Source: a bacterium (GTDB lineage Bacteria; Chloroflexota; Dehalococcoidia; Tepidiformales; Tepidiformaceae). Taken from it: a DNA stretch of 64,000 nucleotides. How positions within the stretch are numbered: position 1 is the stretch's first letter; each line of letters opens with the position of its first letter. Shown piece after piece: positions 44,254-53,077 of the stretch. Position numbers and translations under genes: made by a program. The stretch spans positions 178,300 to 242,299 of the forward strand of contig QEVS01000003.1 in the NCBI GenBank assembly GCA_003577245.1, written 5' to 3'. Below the pieces are notes generated by a model, which searched no databases, was not told the origin of the DNA, and saw only the letters and a program-made list of their open reading frames with translations.

Positions 44254-45468
44254 TCAGAGTGTCACCCCGAGGGCCGCCGCCACCGTATGCATGTCCTTGT
44301 CGCCGCGGCCGCTGAGGCCAATGAGAAGGTCCTGCCCGGGCCCGAGGGTCCGCGCCACCTTCAGCGCGTGGTAGATCGCATGCGACGGCTCCAGGGCCGG
44401 GATGATCCCTTCGGCGCGGGTCAGCGCCTTGAACCCTTCGAGCGCCTGCTGGTCATCGACGGCAACGTACTCTGCCCGTTCGCTCGTCTTCAGCCACGAG
44501 TGCTCCGGGCCCACTCCCGGGTAGTCGAGCCCCGCCGAGATGCTGTGCGTCTCCAGGATCTGCCCGTTCGCGTCCTGCAACAGGTAGGTGCGCGTGCCGT
44601 GAAGGACGCCCGGCCTCCCCGCGACGAGGGTGGCCGAGTGCCGTCCCGTCCCTACGCCTTCGCCCGCCGCCTCGACGCCGATGAGCCGCACCGGGTCATC
44701 CACGAACGGGTGGAACAGCCCGATCGCGTTGCTCCCGCCCCCGACACAGGCGATGGCAACGTCCGGCAGGCGCCCTGCCTGCTCCAGCATCTGCTGCCGC
44801 GCTTCCCGGCCGATGACCGACTGGAAGTCGCGCACAATCGTTGGAAAAGGATGAGGGCCAATCGCCGACCCGATCAGGTAGTGCGTGGTGCGCACGTTCG
44901 TCACCCAGTCACGCATGGCCTCGTTGATGGCATCCTTCAACGTACGGCTGCCCGATTCGACCGGGACCACCGTCGCGCCCAGCATCTTCATGCGAAAGAC
45001 GTTCAGCGACTGGCGCCGGATGTCCTCGCTCCCCATGTAGACGGCGCACTCCAGCCCCAGCATGGCGCAGACGGTCGCCGTTGCAACCCCGTGCTGACCG
45101 GCGCCCGTTTCGGCGATGATGCGCGGCTTCCCCAGCCGCTTTGCCAGCAGGGCCTGCCCGATGGCGTTGTTGATCTTGTGCGCCCCCGTGTGGGCGAGAT
45201 CCTCGCGCTTGATCCAGATGCGCGCTCCGCCGCACTCGCGGGTGAGCTGCGCCGCCTCGTAGAGCGGCGTCGGCCGCCCGACGTAATGCTTCAGGAGATG
45301 GTCGAGCTCATCCTGGAACGCGGGGTCACCCCGGGCGGCGTCGTACGCCTCCTCCAGCTCCTCGTGTGCTCCAACCAGTGTCTCGGGAACATAGCGGCCC
45401 CCGAACTCCCCGAAACGGGGCGAAAGCCTGGCCTCAGCGCTCAACAGGGGCTCCCTTCGCCGCGCCAA
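44254..45468 (-). CDS. trpB: Tryptophan synthase beta subunit (TrpB1)
   Basis: 404 residues. [20 protein letters not shown] at the N-terminus, PLP lysine in [20 protein letters not shown], the substrate loop [14 protein letters not shown], the phosphate-binding [15 protein letters not shown] and a C-terminal GRGDKD are all as in canonical TrpB. It joins indole and serine to make tryptophan and normally works with TrpA. The start overlaps the trpF stop by 35 bases; a TTG further in is an alternative. A second, TrpB2-type enzyme heads the same operon. Confidence 0.95.
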   Translation of the reverse strand: MARRREPLLSAEARLSPRFGEFGGRYVPETLVGAHEELEEAYDAARGDPAFQDELDHLLKHYVGRPTPLYEAAQLTRECGGARIWIKREDLAHTGAHKINNAIGQALLAKRLGKPRIIAETGAGQHGVATATVCAMLGLECAVYMGSEDIRRQSLNVFRMKMLGATVVPVESGSRTLKDAINEAMRDWVTNVRTTHYLIGSAIGPHPFPTIVRDFQSVIGREARQQMLEQAGRLPDVAIACVGGGSNAIGLFHPFVDDPVRLIGVEAAGEGVGTGRHSATLVAGRPGVLHGTRTYLLQDANGQILETHSISAGLDYPGVGPEHSWLKTSERAEYVAVDDQQALEGFKALTRAEGIIPALEPSHAIYHALKVARTLGPGQDLLIGLSGRGDKDMHTVAAALGVTL

Positions 45469-46174
45469 TAAAGGCCCGGATCTTCTCGATGTCCTTCCGC
45501 CCGTTCGTCTCCACCCCGCTCGAAACGTCCACCGCCCACGGATGCACTCCAGCCACGGCGCCCGCCACGTTCTCGGCCGTCAGCCCGCCGGCCAGGACGA
45601 TCGGCAAGCGCGCCGCCACCTCGGCCGCTACCGCCCAGTCGAATGTCTCTCCCGTTCCGCCGCGGGCCGCTGCCGACGCGGTGTCGAGCAGGATTGCGGC
45701 CGAAATGCCCGGCACGGCTCGGTCGAAGACGTCCTCCGCGGTGGCCTGCTCTTCCACATGAATGACGCGCAGCACGGGCAAGCGGATTTCGCGACAGAAT
45801 CTGTCGCTTTCACCGCCGGAGAGCTGGACGATGTCCAGGCCGGCGGCGTCCGCAATCTCGTTCACGTCCTGCGAGGTCATGTCCGCGAAGACGCCGGCAA
45901 CCAGGGGCCGGCAGTGGAAGACGGCATCGTCGATCGCTTCATTCCAGGCCGAGAACCAGGTGCGGCCCGAGACTTCGCCCGCATGCGGCCCATCGATGTG
46001 CGCAGCCAGGACGCGCCTTTCCGCGCGGAGTGCCTCCACCACGTCGTGGCACTCCTGAGGGGTCACCTTCCGGATTGACTCCGCGAACACCAGCCCAATG
46101 AGGTCGGCCCCGGCGTGCATCGCGGCCACGGCGGTTGCCGCATCGCGAACCCCGCAAATCTTGACGCGCGTCAT
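45434..46174 (-). CDS. trpF: Phosphoribosylanthranilate isomerase
   Basis: 246 residues. [20 protein letters not shown] contains the catalytic Cys in [18 protein letters not shown] follows, and [20 protein letters not shown] holds a Q-L-x-G/H-like segment. The C-terminal part reads [20 protein letters not shown] and [15 protein letters not shown] (catalytic Asp and Ser-Gly-Val-Glu). It opens and rearranges phosphoribosylanthranilate. The protein is slightly longer than usual (~205), due to an insertion near residues 55-90. Start overlaps the P-loop kinase stop by 4 bases. Confidence 0.93.
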   Translation of the reverse strand: MTRVKICGVRDAATAVAAMHAGADLIGLVFAESIRKVTPQECHDVVEALRAERRVLAAHIDGPHAGEVSGRTWFSAWNEAIDDAVFHCRPLVAGVFADMTSQDVNEIADAAGLDIVQLSGGESDRFCREIRLPVLRVIHVEEQATAEDVFDRAVPGISAAILLDTASAAARGGTGETFDWAVAAEVAARLPIVLAGGLTAENVAGAVAGVHPWAVDVSSGVETNGRKDIEKIRAFIGAAKGAPVER

Positions 46175-46680
46175 GCCCTTGTCCCCACGCGGAGGTAGTC
46201 CAGGGCCGTTTCCACGAGGGCGTCCACCGGCTGGAGCGTGTCGAGCGTGAGGCGCTGGCGTGAGGGCTCGCGCGTCCCCGGGGCGGCAAGCCAGTCCTGC
46301 CGCCGGCGTGGATTGGTCGGCAGCGCATCGCGCGTGCTCAGCCGGCGCTCAATCTCGGCGTTGTCGGCGCAGCGGGTCTCGATCAGGAAGTACTCAACTC
46401 CAACCTCACGCGCAAGCCCCTGGCCGCGCTCCTCGATGATTGGCCAGTACGCGGGGCTATCCACAATCACCGAATAGCCCTGGCCGAGAAAACTGCGGGC
46501 CAAGTCCCAGATCGTCTCATAGGATGCGGGCCCGGCCACCTCGCGGGGGATGCGGGCCTTCATTATCCCGGTCATCACCACATCCTTGTCGACGTGGATG
46601 GCCGGGATGCGCGGCGCAAGCGCCCTTGCGAGCGTGGTCTTGCCGCTGCCCGGCTCCCCGTGCATCTGTACGAGCATCAT
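46171..46680 (-). CDS. P-loop kinase-like protein within the trp operon
   Basis: 169 residues. Walker A GEPGSGKTTLARALAP at ~8-23; after it a possible substrate region AIHVDKDVVMTG, and a VIVDSPAYWPIIEERG segment in the place of Walker B. The closest types are the AAA_33/chloramphenicol-phosphotransferase-like P-loop kinases. Substrate not known. It is locked into the operon by overlaps with trpC (TGATG) and trpF (4 bases). There is no known tryptophan-pathway step for a kinase here. Confidence 0.8.
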   Translation of the reverse strand: MMLVQMHGEPGSGKTTLARALAPRIPAIHVDKDVVMTGIMKARIPREVAGPASYETIWDLARSFLGQGYSVIVDSPAYWPIIEERGQGLAREVGVEYFLIETRCADNAEIERRLSTRDALPTNPRRRQDWLAAPGTREPSRQRLTLDTLQPVDALVETALDYLRVGTRA

Positions 46681-47483
46681 CGCCCGAGCAGCTCCGTGAT
46701 CTTCGCCGCCGGGTCCGGGGCGACCATCAGCGACTCCCCAACGAGGACGGCCGCCGCCCCTGCAGCCCCGAACCTCTCGACGTCTGCCCGCGTGCTCACC
46801 CCGCTGAGAGCGGCGACCAGCACATGCGCCGGGAGCATGCCCGCCAGCCTCTCCGTTGTCGAAAGGTCCACGTTGAAGTTTCGCAGGTCGCGGTTGTTGA
46901 TCCCCACCAGGGTGGCCCCGGCGGCGACCGCGCGACGGGCCTCTTCGGCGTTATTCACCTCCACCAGCGGCTCCATGCCGAGCCCCCTGCAGTCGGCAAT
47001 CAGTCTGCCAAGCTCAGCATCGCCAAGGCAGGCAACGATGAGCAGGGCTGCGTCTGCACCGTGTACCGCCGCTTCCACCAGCTGGTACCGGTCAATGATG
47101 AAGTCCTTGCAGAGAACCCCCGGCCGGCCCTCTGCGAGAGGTTCGAGTGCGCGGCGCACGCTCAACATGTCTTGCATCGAGCCCTTGAACCAGGTGGGCT
47201 CCGTGAGCACGGAGATGCCGGAAGCCCCGCCACGCGCGTACCGCAAGGCCTGCGCGGCGGCATCCATCCCGGGCGCGATGTCGCCCTTGCTTGGCGAAGC
47301 GCGTTTCACCTCCGCGATGAGCGCCATCGGCGCATCGCGCCGCAGCCGGGAAACGAACCCCATCCGTGCCGCGCAAGAGGGAATCCGCTCCCGCAGCGCG
47401 GCCTCGGGTACAGCCCTTCTCGCCGCTTCCACCTCCTTCCGCCGGTGCGCGACGATCTCATCGAGAATCGTCGCGCTAGCCAC
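46677..47483 (-). CDS. trpC: Indole-3-glycerol phosphate synthase
   Basis: 268 residues. N-terminal ILDEIVAHRRKEVEAARRAV, LIAEVKRASPSKGDIAPGMD (catalytic Lys), GISVLTEPTWFKGSMQDMLS, LCKDFIIDRYQLVEAAVHGA (second Lys) and LVGINNRDLRNFNVDLSTTE (Asn) are all standard. It closes the indole ring. It overlaps trpD by 7 bases at the start and the P-loop kinase gene at the end. Confidence 0.96.
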   Translation of the reverse strand: MASATILDEIVAHRRKEVEAARRAVPEAALRERIPSCAARMGFVSRLRRDAPMALIAEVKRASPSKGDIAPGMDAAAQALRYARGGASGISVLTEPTWFKGSMQDMLSVRRALEPLAEGRPGVLCKDFIIDRYQLVEAAVHGADAALLIVACLGDAELGRLIADCRGLGMEPLVEVNNAEEARRAVAAGATLVGINNRDLRNFNVDLSTTERLAGMLPAHVLVAALSGVSTRADVERFGAAGAAAVLVGESLMVAPDPAAKITELLGR

Positions 47484-48495
47484 TTGCGACCTCGTTGGTC
47501 AGCGCCACGTAATGGTCGAGCACCTCTCGTGCCCGGCCTGACGCGATCGCCTGGTGTGCCAGGTGTGCCCCTGCGGCAAAGTCCTCCGTCAGCCCTGCGA
47601 TGTAGCAGGCCGCCGCGGCGTTCATCACTGTGAAGTCGGTCAGCGGCCCCTCGGCGCCGTCAAGCACGGAAAGCAGCTGTCCGGCGTTGTGAGCGGGGTC
47701 GCCGCCAAGCACGGTTTCCAGAGGGTGCGCGGGGAGCCCGAAGTCTGCCGGCGTCAGCGTGCATTCGCTCACGGCGCTGCCGTTCACTATCCAGGCGTAC
47801 GTGACGCCGGCCGGGCTTATCTCGTCCAGTCCGTCGGCCGAGTGGACAACCATCGCCCGCTCCATCCCGCGAAGCGCGAAAGCCTCGGCCATGATTGGGG
47901 CCAGGGCCTTCGCGCCAACCCCGGCGAGCTGCCCGCGCGGCTGCGCCGGGTTGGTGAGCGGCCCCAGCAGGTTGAACACCGTGCGCACGCCCAGTTCGCG
48001 CCGTGGACCGGCCACGTGCTTCATGGCCGGGTGGAAGCGCTGGGCAAAGAGGAAGCCGAAGCCGCACCCTTCGATCACACGCGCCACCTGCTCGCCGCCG
48101 AGGTCGGTCCGCGCGCCCAGCGCCTCCAGCACGTCGGCGCTTCCGCAACGGGACGACATCGCACGGTTCCCGTGCTTCGCCACGCGCCCTCCCGCCGCCG
48201 CGACAATGAATCCCGCCGCCGTGGAGACGTTGAATGTGTCGATGCCATCCCCTCCCGTGCCGCAGATGTCGATCACGTTCTCCACCGGCACCGGCTCGGC
48301 ATGGGCCTGCATCACGGCCGCGCAGGCCGCCACAATCTCCGGAGTCTCGCCGCGCACACGCAGGGCCGCCAGGAAACCCCCAACCTGGGCGGGCGTGGCC
48401 GCGCCGGCCATGATCTCCTCCATGGCGCCCGTGGCCAGCCCGGGGGTCAGCCCGGGGCCATCGACCAGCGCGCGGATGGCTTCCTGCATCACCAT
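47476..48495 (-). CDS. trpD: Anthranilate phosphoribosyltransferase
   Basis: 339 residues. The PRPP-binding motif ICGTGGDGIDTFNVST and the following KHGNRAMSSRCGSADVLEAL, RELGVRTVFNLLGPLTNPAQ are diagnostic of TrpD. It transfers phosphoribose from PRPP to anthranilate. Full length for the family. Overlaps trpG by 7 bases and trpC by 8 bases. Confidence 0.96.
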   Translation of the reverse strand: MVMQEAIRALVDGPGLTPGLATGAMEEIMAGAATPAQVGGFLAALRVRGETPEIVAACAAVMQAHAEPVPVENVIDICGTGGDGIDTFNVSTAAGFIVAAAGGRVAKHGNRAMSSRCGSADVLEALGARTDLGGEQVARVIEGCGFGFLFAQRFHPAMKHVAGPRRELGVRTVFNLLGPLTNPAQPRGQLAGVGAKALAPIMAEAFALRGMERAMVVHSADGLDEISPAGVTYAWIVNGSAVSECTLTPADFGLPAHPLETVLGGDPAHNAGQLLSVLDGAEGPLTDFTVMNAAAACYIAGLTEDFAAGAHLAHQAIASGRAREVLDHYVALTNEVASG

Positions 48496-49070
48496 TCCCC
48501 ACCCGCCTCTTCCAGGAAGTTCTTCAGCAGCTCCTTCCCGTGCTCGGTGGCGATCGACTCAGGGTGGAACTGCACGCCCTCAACCTTCAGCTTCCTGTGC
48601 CGCACACCCATGATGACGCCACTCTCCGAGGTCGCGGTCACCTCCAGGCCGGCCGGGAGCGTGGCCGGCGCCCCGGCCAGCGAATGGTAGCGCACGGCCC
48701 GGAAGCCGTTCGGCAGCCCGGCGAAGACACCCCTGCCGTCGTGGTGGATGGTCGAGGTCTTGCCGTGCTTTATCTCGCCGGCTCCCTCCACTCTGCCGCC
48801 GTACACCTCGTAGATGCACTGGTGCCCCAGGCACACGCCGAGGATGGGCGCCTTCCCCGCAAACTCACGTATGACATCCCGGGAGACCCCGGAGTCGCCG
48901 GGATCCCCCGGACCGGGGGATATGACCACGTGGTCCGGCTTGAGCGCGCGGCATTCGTCCAGCGTCACCTGGTCGTTGCGGCGAACCACCACCTCGGCGC
49001 CCAGCTCGGCAAGGTACTGGTAGAGGTTGTAGGTGAAGCTGTCGTAGTTATCGATGAGCAGCACGGTCAT
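48489..49070 (-). CDS. trpG: Anthranilate synthase glutamine amidotransferase subunit
   Basis: 193 residues, class I glutaminase. LLIDNYDSFTYNLYQYLAEL at the N-terminus, nucleophile Cys in PILGVCLGHQCIYEVYGG, and His-Glu in VQFHPESIATEHG. It feeds ammonia to TrpE. In some bacteria the same subunit also serves PabB; no separate pabA or pabB is seen here. The ATG overlaps the stop of the unknown gene upstream by 4 bases. Confidence 0.96.
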   Translation of the reverse strand: MTVLLIDNYDSFTYNLYQYLAELGAEVVVRRNDQVTLDECRALKPDHVVISPGPGDPGDSGVSRDVIREFAGKAPILGVCLGHQCIYEVYGGRVEGAGEIKHGKTSTIHHDGRGVFAGLPNGFRAVRYHSLAGAPATLPAGLEVTATSESGVIMGVRHRKLKVEGVQFHPESIATEHGKELLKNFLEEAGGEW

Positions 49071-49402
49071 TCGTCCATCGCCTCTTCGCTGCGAAGGTCT
49101 GCGGCCACCTCGGTGAGCGCGGCGGCCAGCTCCTCAGGGGTGTAGGCGAAGCCCCTCCGATCGAGCCGGAATTTCTTCGCCAGGTACTCCGGGTCGTAAG
49201 TCGCCGGCGACCACAGGTCCAGCGGGTAAGCGGCGCCCGGGTCGCCAATCAGCGCCACGAGAAAGAACCCGTCGCCCGCTGAGCGCGTGAACGCGGCGGC
49301 CTCCTTCACCAGAGGGACCAGGACCAGTTCGACACCAGCGGCGCGGTAGAAGCGCACGCCCAGGTGCGCGACATGCTTCTCCATTCGGGAGATCGTGCTC
49401 AC
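49067..49402 (-). CDS. Unknown small protein in the trp operon
   Basis: 111 residues from a GTG at 49402 that overlaps the upstream stop (GTGA). I do not recognise a family. Notable segments are MEKHVAHLGVRFYRAAGVEL, GFFLVALIGDPGAAYPLDLW and LDRRGFAYTPEELAAALTEV. It is soluble, with no Cys pairs and no signal. It is conserved in frame between the Nudix-CMD gene and trpG by tight overlaps, which argues that it is translated. Confidence 0.6.
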   Translation of the reverse strand: MSTISRMEKHVAHLGVRFYRAAGVELVLVPLVKEAAAFTRSAGDGFFLVALIGDPGAAYPLDLWSPATYDPEYLAKKFRLDRRGFAYTPEELAAALTEVAADLRSEEAMDE

Positions 49403-50094
49403 AGCCCGCCACTCCCCGCGGCAAGGCCCCGCTCGGCGAAGACGGCCTCCATCACCGGCCAAGCCTCCTCGGCGGCCGCTGACCCCGCGCAGGTGGAGAC
49501 AACCCGCAGCGTCTCCGCCAGTTGCCCGGGCGACACGCCCTGGTCGAGCGCAGCCACCATCTGCCTCCGCAGCGCTATGGGACGCCCGAGCGCGGCCGCG
49601 ATGCCCACGGTCAGAATGCTCCTCATCCTCCGGTCAAGATCCGCATCCGGCGCGGCGATGCCCGGGACAGCCTGGCCCAGCGCCGCAAGGACGTCTGCGC
49701 TCTCGTCGCGCCGTTCACACAGGCCGAAGGCGGCCATGACCGCCCCTCTTACCCGCTCGTCCATCGGCAGCGACTCCAGCTCATGCAGCTCGAACCAGCC
49801 GTCCTGCAGTCCGGGCGCGTCCGGCTCTCCCGTCCACTCCGTCGGGGCGTAGATGTTGTAGACGACCAGGCCACCTTCGCGGGGCAGGTGAATCGTCTCG
49901 ACGAAGTCTTCCTCAATGGCAGGGACGAGGATGCCCATCGCATCGAGAATCTCATCCATGGCGGCATCGACGTCCTCGTGCTCGGGAAGCAGAGGCCCGC
50001 CCGGAAGCTCCCACGATGGCGCTCCTGGCTCGCGGTGCAGGAGCAGCCTGCCCTCACGGACAACGATCGCAGCCAGGTGGATGCGCTGGCTCAC
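49399..50094 (-). CDS. Nudix-like domain fused to a carboxymuconolactone-decarboxylase-like domain
   Basis: 231 residues from a GTG at 50094 that overlaps the upstream Nudix stop (GTGA). The N-terminal ~130 residues have a Nudix fold (HLAAIVVREGRLLLHREPGA, WELPGGPLLPEHED), but the Nudix box is degenerate (DAAMDEILDAMGI in place of R-E-x-x-E-E), so hydrolase activity is doubtful. The C-terminal ~90 residues (RRMRSILTVGIAAALGRPIA, ALDQGVSPGQLAETLRVVST) resemble the CMD/AhpD helical family, without the usual C-x-x-C. The combination is unusual. Role unknown. Confidence 0.7.
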   Translation of the reverse strand: MSQRIHLAAIVVREGRLLLHREPGAPSWELPGGPLLPEHEDVDAAMDEILDAMGILVPAIEEDFVETIHLPREGGLVVYNIYAPTEWTGEPDAPGLQDGWFELHELESLPMDERVRGAVMAAFGLCERRDESADVLAALGQAVPGIAAPDADLDRRMRSILTVGIAAALGRPIALRRQMVAALDQGVSPGQLAETLRVVSTCAGSAAAEEAWPVMEAVFAERGLAAGSGGL

Positions 50095-50537
50095 GGCAGC
50101 GCCCCGGCGACAGCCGGCGCGGGTTCCGGAGGGAGCCCCGCGCACACCTCGCGTACCAGGTCACGCGCCTCCCGGAAGATGCGCAGGTCATTGAGCGCTT
50201 CCAGGCCGAACCACTCTGCCGGGCCCGGGCCGGCGCCGGGATCTCCCGCCCACGTTACCAGCTGCACCAGGGTGTCGGGCCCCCGCGCGTCGCGGAAGTG
50301 CGAGGGTTGCGGCAGCGTTCGCAGCCTGCGCACGTGGCCCGTCTCCACGCCCGCCTCCGCGCTCGCCAGTCGCATAGCGGCCACTTCCGGCGTCTCGCCG
50401 GCTGCGATCTCTCCCCCGGGAAGCGTCCATGTGTGGGGAAACAGCCCTCCTCCACCGCGCTTCACCAGCAGCACGCGCTCCCCATCCCACAGGATGAGCG
50501 AAACGCTCGGCGGCCCCTTCCGGGCCCTTAGCGACAT
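50091..50537 (-). CDS. Nudix hydrolase-like protein
   Basis: 148 residues. SVSLILWDGERVLLVKRGGG, WTLPGGEIAAGETPEVAAMR place it in the Nudix superfamily. The Nudix box reads GGEIAAGETPEVAAMRLASA then EAGVE. Compared with the consensus R-E-U-x-E-E-x-G-U, two of the three metal-binding glutamates are replaced (Leu and Ala), so catalysis may be weak or lost. It lies 27 bases after trpE. Paired Nudix-type genes suggest nucleotide clean-up or ligand sensing, but the substrate is not predictable. Confidence 0.8.
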   Translation of the reverse strand: MSLRARKGPPSVSLILWDGERVLLVKRGGGGLFPHTWTLPGGEIAAGETPEVAAMRLASAEAGVETGHVRRLRTLPQPSHFRDARGPDTLVQLVTWAGDPGAGPGPAEWFGLEALNDLRIFREARDLVREVCAGLPPEPAPAVAGALP

Positions 50538-50564
50538 TGCGCCACCCCTGGCAATCCACGGGCC

Positions 50565-52052
50565 CTATCCATAGCCGATGCTCCCCGTCTTCATCTCCGC
50601 GGAAGCCAGCTCTGCCTGGTCAATGGCCCGCATCAGGGCGCGCATCTTGTTCATGCTCTCCTGGTACTCCGTTGCCGGCACTGAGTCATACACGATGCCC
50701 CCACCGGCCTGCAGGTAGGCAACCCCATCCTTGATCACCATCGTGCGGATGGCGATGCAGGTGTCCAGGCTCCCCGCAAAGCTGGCATAGCCCACGGCCC
50801 CTGCGTAGATGCCCCGGCGCTCCTGCTCCAGCTCGGCGATTATCTCCATTGCCCGCACCTTTGGCGCGCCCGAGACCGTGCCCGCCGGGAACACCGAGCG
50901 GAACGCATCAAAGGCGGTGCGGTCGTCACGGAGCTGCCCCGAAACGTGCGAGACGATGTGCATCACGTGGGAATAGCGCTCAATCCCCATCAGCGAATCG
51001 ACGTTCACCGTCCCCGGCTTTGCCACGCGGCCCACATCGTTGCGCCCCAGGTCCACGAGCATGATGTGCTCGGCCCGTTCCTTCTCGTCCGCCAGGAGCT
51101 CCTCGGCGAGGCGCTCATCCTCTTCCGGGGTCCCGCCCCGGGGGCGCGTCCCCGCGATCGGGTGGTTGGTCACCACCCCATCCTCCACGCGCACCAGCAG
51201 CTCGGGCGAAGCCCCCGTAATCTGGAAGTCCCCCAGGTCGAGGTAGAACATGTAGGGCGATGGGTTCACCACCCGCAGCTGGCGGTAGATGTTGAAAGGG
51301 TGGACAGCCGTCTTCCGGGCCAGGCGCTGCGAAGGCACGGCCTGGATCACGTCCCCCGCGATCACGTGGTCACGGATGCGTTCCACCATCAGCTCGTAGC
51401 CTTCGCGGCCCACGTTTGATTCGGCCTGCCCCGTCGAGCGCAGGATGGCGCCCGTTTCCTCCACCGGGAGGGGCACCGTCGGGTTGGCCAGCCGCGCGGC
51501 AATCTCATCGATGCGGAAGGCCGCCTGCCTGTAGGCCGAATCGATGTCGCCGTCGAGGCGGCAGTGCGATATCACCTTGATCGTGTGATGGATGTGGTCG
51601 AACACCACCATCGAATCGCAGAAGAGGAACATCGCCTCGGGGAGGCCCAGCGGGTCAGCCTGGGGCCGCGCCACCCGCGGCTCGAAATGACGCACCGCGT
51701 CGTAGGCCACGTAGCCGATGGCGCCCCCTGTGAAAGCGGGCACTCCAGCCACGGGCACCGCCTTGAATCGCGCAAGTTCCTGCTCCAGGGGCACCAGCGG
51801 GTCCCCTGAATACTCATTGCCTTCGCCCGTTTTCAGCACCCGGTATGGCTGCGTGCCAATGAACGAATAGCGCGCCAGCCGTTCGCCACCCTCCACCGAC
51901 TCCAGCAAGAAGGAGTAGGGCCCTTCCCTCACCTTCAGGAACGCCGAGACCGGCGTCTCAAGGTCGGCGGCAACCTCCCGGTAGACGGGCACCAGGTTGC
52001 CCTCGCCCCGCCGCGCAATCTCGCGCACCTCGTCAAGGGTTGGGCGAAGCAT
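50565..52052 (-). CDS. trpE: Anthranilate synthase component I
   Basis: 495 residues. The N-terminal Trp-binding region has TPVSAFLKVREGPYSFLLES (the LLES element of feedback-inhibited TrpE). The chorismate-binding domain has GDVIQAVPSQRLARKTAVHP, YMFYLDLGDFQITGASPELL, HPIAGTRPRGGTPEEDERLA, DLGRNDVGRVAKPGTV and FPAGTVSGAPKVRAMEII. It makes anthranilate from chorismate with TrpG. The LLES element suggests allosteric control by tryptophan in addition to the T-box. It shares a TGATG junction with trpS. Confidence 0.96.
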   Translation of the reverse strand: MLRPTLDEVREIARRGEGNLVPVYREVAADLETPVSAFLKVREGPYSFLLESVEGGERLARYSFIGTQPYRVLKTGEGNEYSGDPLVPLEQELARFKAVPVAGVPAFTGGAIGYVAYDAVRHFEPRVARPQADPLGLPEAMFLFCDSMVVFDHIHHTIKVISHCRLDGDIDSAYRQAAFRIDEIAARLANPTVPLPVEETGAILRSTGQAESNVGREGYELMVERIRDHVIAGDVIQAVPSQRLARKTAVHPFNIYRQLRVVNPSPYMFYLDLGDFQITGASPELLVRVEDGVVTNHPIAGTRPRGGTPEEDERLAEELLADEKERAEHIMLVDLGRNDVGRVAKPGTVNVDSLMGIERYSHVMHIVSHVSGQLRDDRTAFDAFRSVFPAGTVSGAPKVRAMEIIAELEQERRGIYAGAVGYASFAGSLDTCIAIRTMVIKDGVAYLQAGGGIVYDSVPATEYQESMNKMRALMRAIDQAELASAEMKTGSIGYG

Positions 52053-53077
52053 CAGTACCGTTCCAGGTAGTTCAGGTCGAGCGCGTCATGGACCATCTCC
52101 ATGGTCTCGCGAGCCGTCTCTCGCGCGCGGCAAGACCCGTGTTCGAGCGCCTCGCGAACGGTGCGCATGTTGGCCGCGTAACCCTGGCGGCGGTCTCTGA
52201 TCGGTTCGAGCAGGTCGTTGAGGACACCCGTGAGACGGTCCTTGAGTTGAGCATTGCTCACGCCACTCGTCTCGTATTCGGTCTTTAGCCCGGCGTAACC
52301 TGCGCGGTCCGGGTCAAATGCCTCCAGGTAGAGCATTATCGGGTTCTCGGCGGCGACCCCCGGCTCCGTCGCACCCCGCGGCGGGCCTCCGAACATGCGC
52401 TTCACCTTCTTCGCCACCGTCTCGGCATCGTCCTTGAGGTAGATCGCGTTGTTGCGCGACTTCGACATCTTCGCCTCGCCGTCCGTGCCCACCAGCCGCG
52501 GCACCCGGCCCACGAGCGCCTCGGGCTCCGGGAACACCTCCTTGAAGCGCCGGTTGAAACGGCGCGCCGTCTCGCGAGTCAGTTCGATGTGCGGCAGCTG
52601 GTCCTCCCCCACGGGCACCAGGTGCGCCCGCGGCAGGAGAATGTTGGCCACCTGCATGACGGGGTAGTTGTAGAACGCGACCGGGACCGGCTTCCGCTCG
52701 GCGCGGCCGTCCGCGGGGTTCTCCAGCGCTTCCATCTCCGCCTTCAGTGTCGGGTTGCGCTCCAGCATCGATAGCGGAAGGAACCAGCTCAGCAGGGCCG
52801 TCAGCTCCGCATTCTCCGGCACCAGGCTCTCGATCACATAGTGCGAACCCTCCGGGTCGAGACCGACCGCCAGCCAGTCCAGCGCCACCTCCCACACCGA
52901 CTCCCGCACCCGCGGAATGTCGTCGGCGTAATCCGAAACCTGGTAGTCGGCGATGAGGAAGTGGCACTCGTATTCGTGCTGCAGCCTCACCCAGTTCTCC
53001 AGGGCGCCCGCGTAGTGCCCCAGGTGGAGCGCCCCGGTAGGCCGTATGCCCGTGAGGATTCGCTTTCGCGCCTTCAT
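52052..53077 (-). CDS. trpS: Tryptophanyl-tRNA synthetase
   Basis: 341 residues. RILTGIRPTGALHLGHYAGA holds the HIGH-equivalent LGHY, and AKMSKSRNN is the KMSKS loop. Other segments, such as YPVMQVANILLPRAHLVPVG and EDQLPHIELTRETARRFNRR, are typical. It charges tRNA-Trp. Being in a T-box-led operon that likely senses uncharged tRNA-Trp, its own synthesis would be fed back on charging. ATG overlaps the four-helix-bundle stop (ATGA). Confidence 0.96.
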   Translation of the reverse strand: MKARKRILTGIRPTGALHLGHYAGALENWVRLQHEYECHFLIADYQVSDYADDIPRVRESVWEVALDWLAVGLDPEGSHYVIESLVPENAELTALLSWFLPLSMLERNPTLKAEMEALENPADGRAERKPVPVAFYNYPVMQVANILLPRAHLVPVGEDQLPHIELTRETARRFNRRFKEVFPEPEALVGRVPRLVGTDGEAKMSKSRNNAIYLKDDAETVAKKVKRMFGGPPRGATEPGVAAENPIMLYLEAFDPDRAGYAGLKTEYETSGVSNAQLKDRLTGVLNDLLEPIRDRRQGYAANMRTVREALEHGSCRARETARETMEMVHDALDLNYLERY

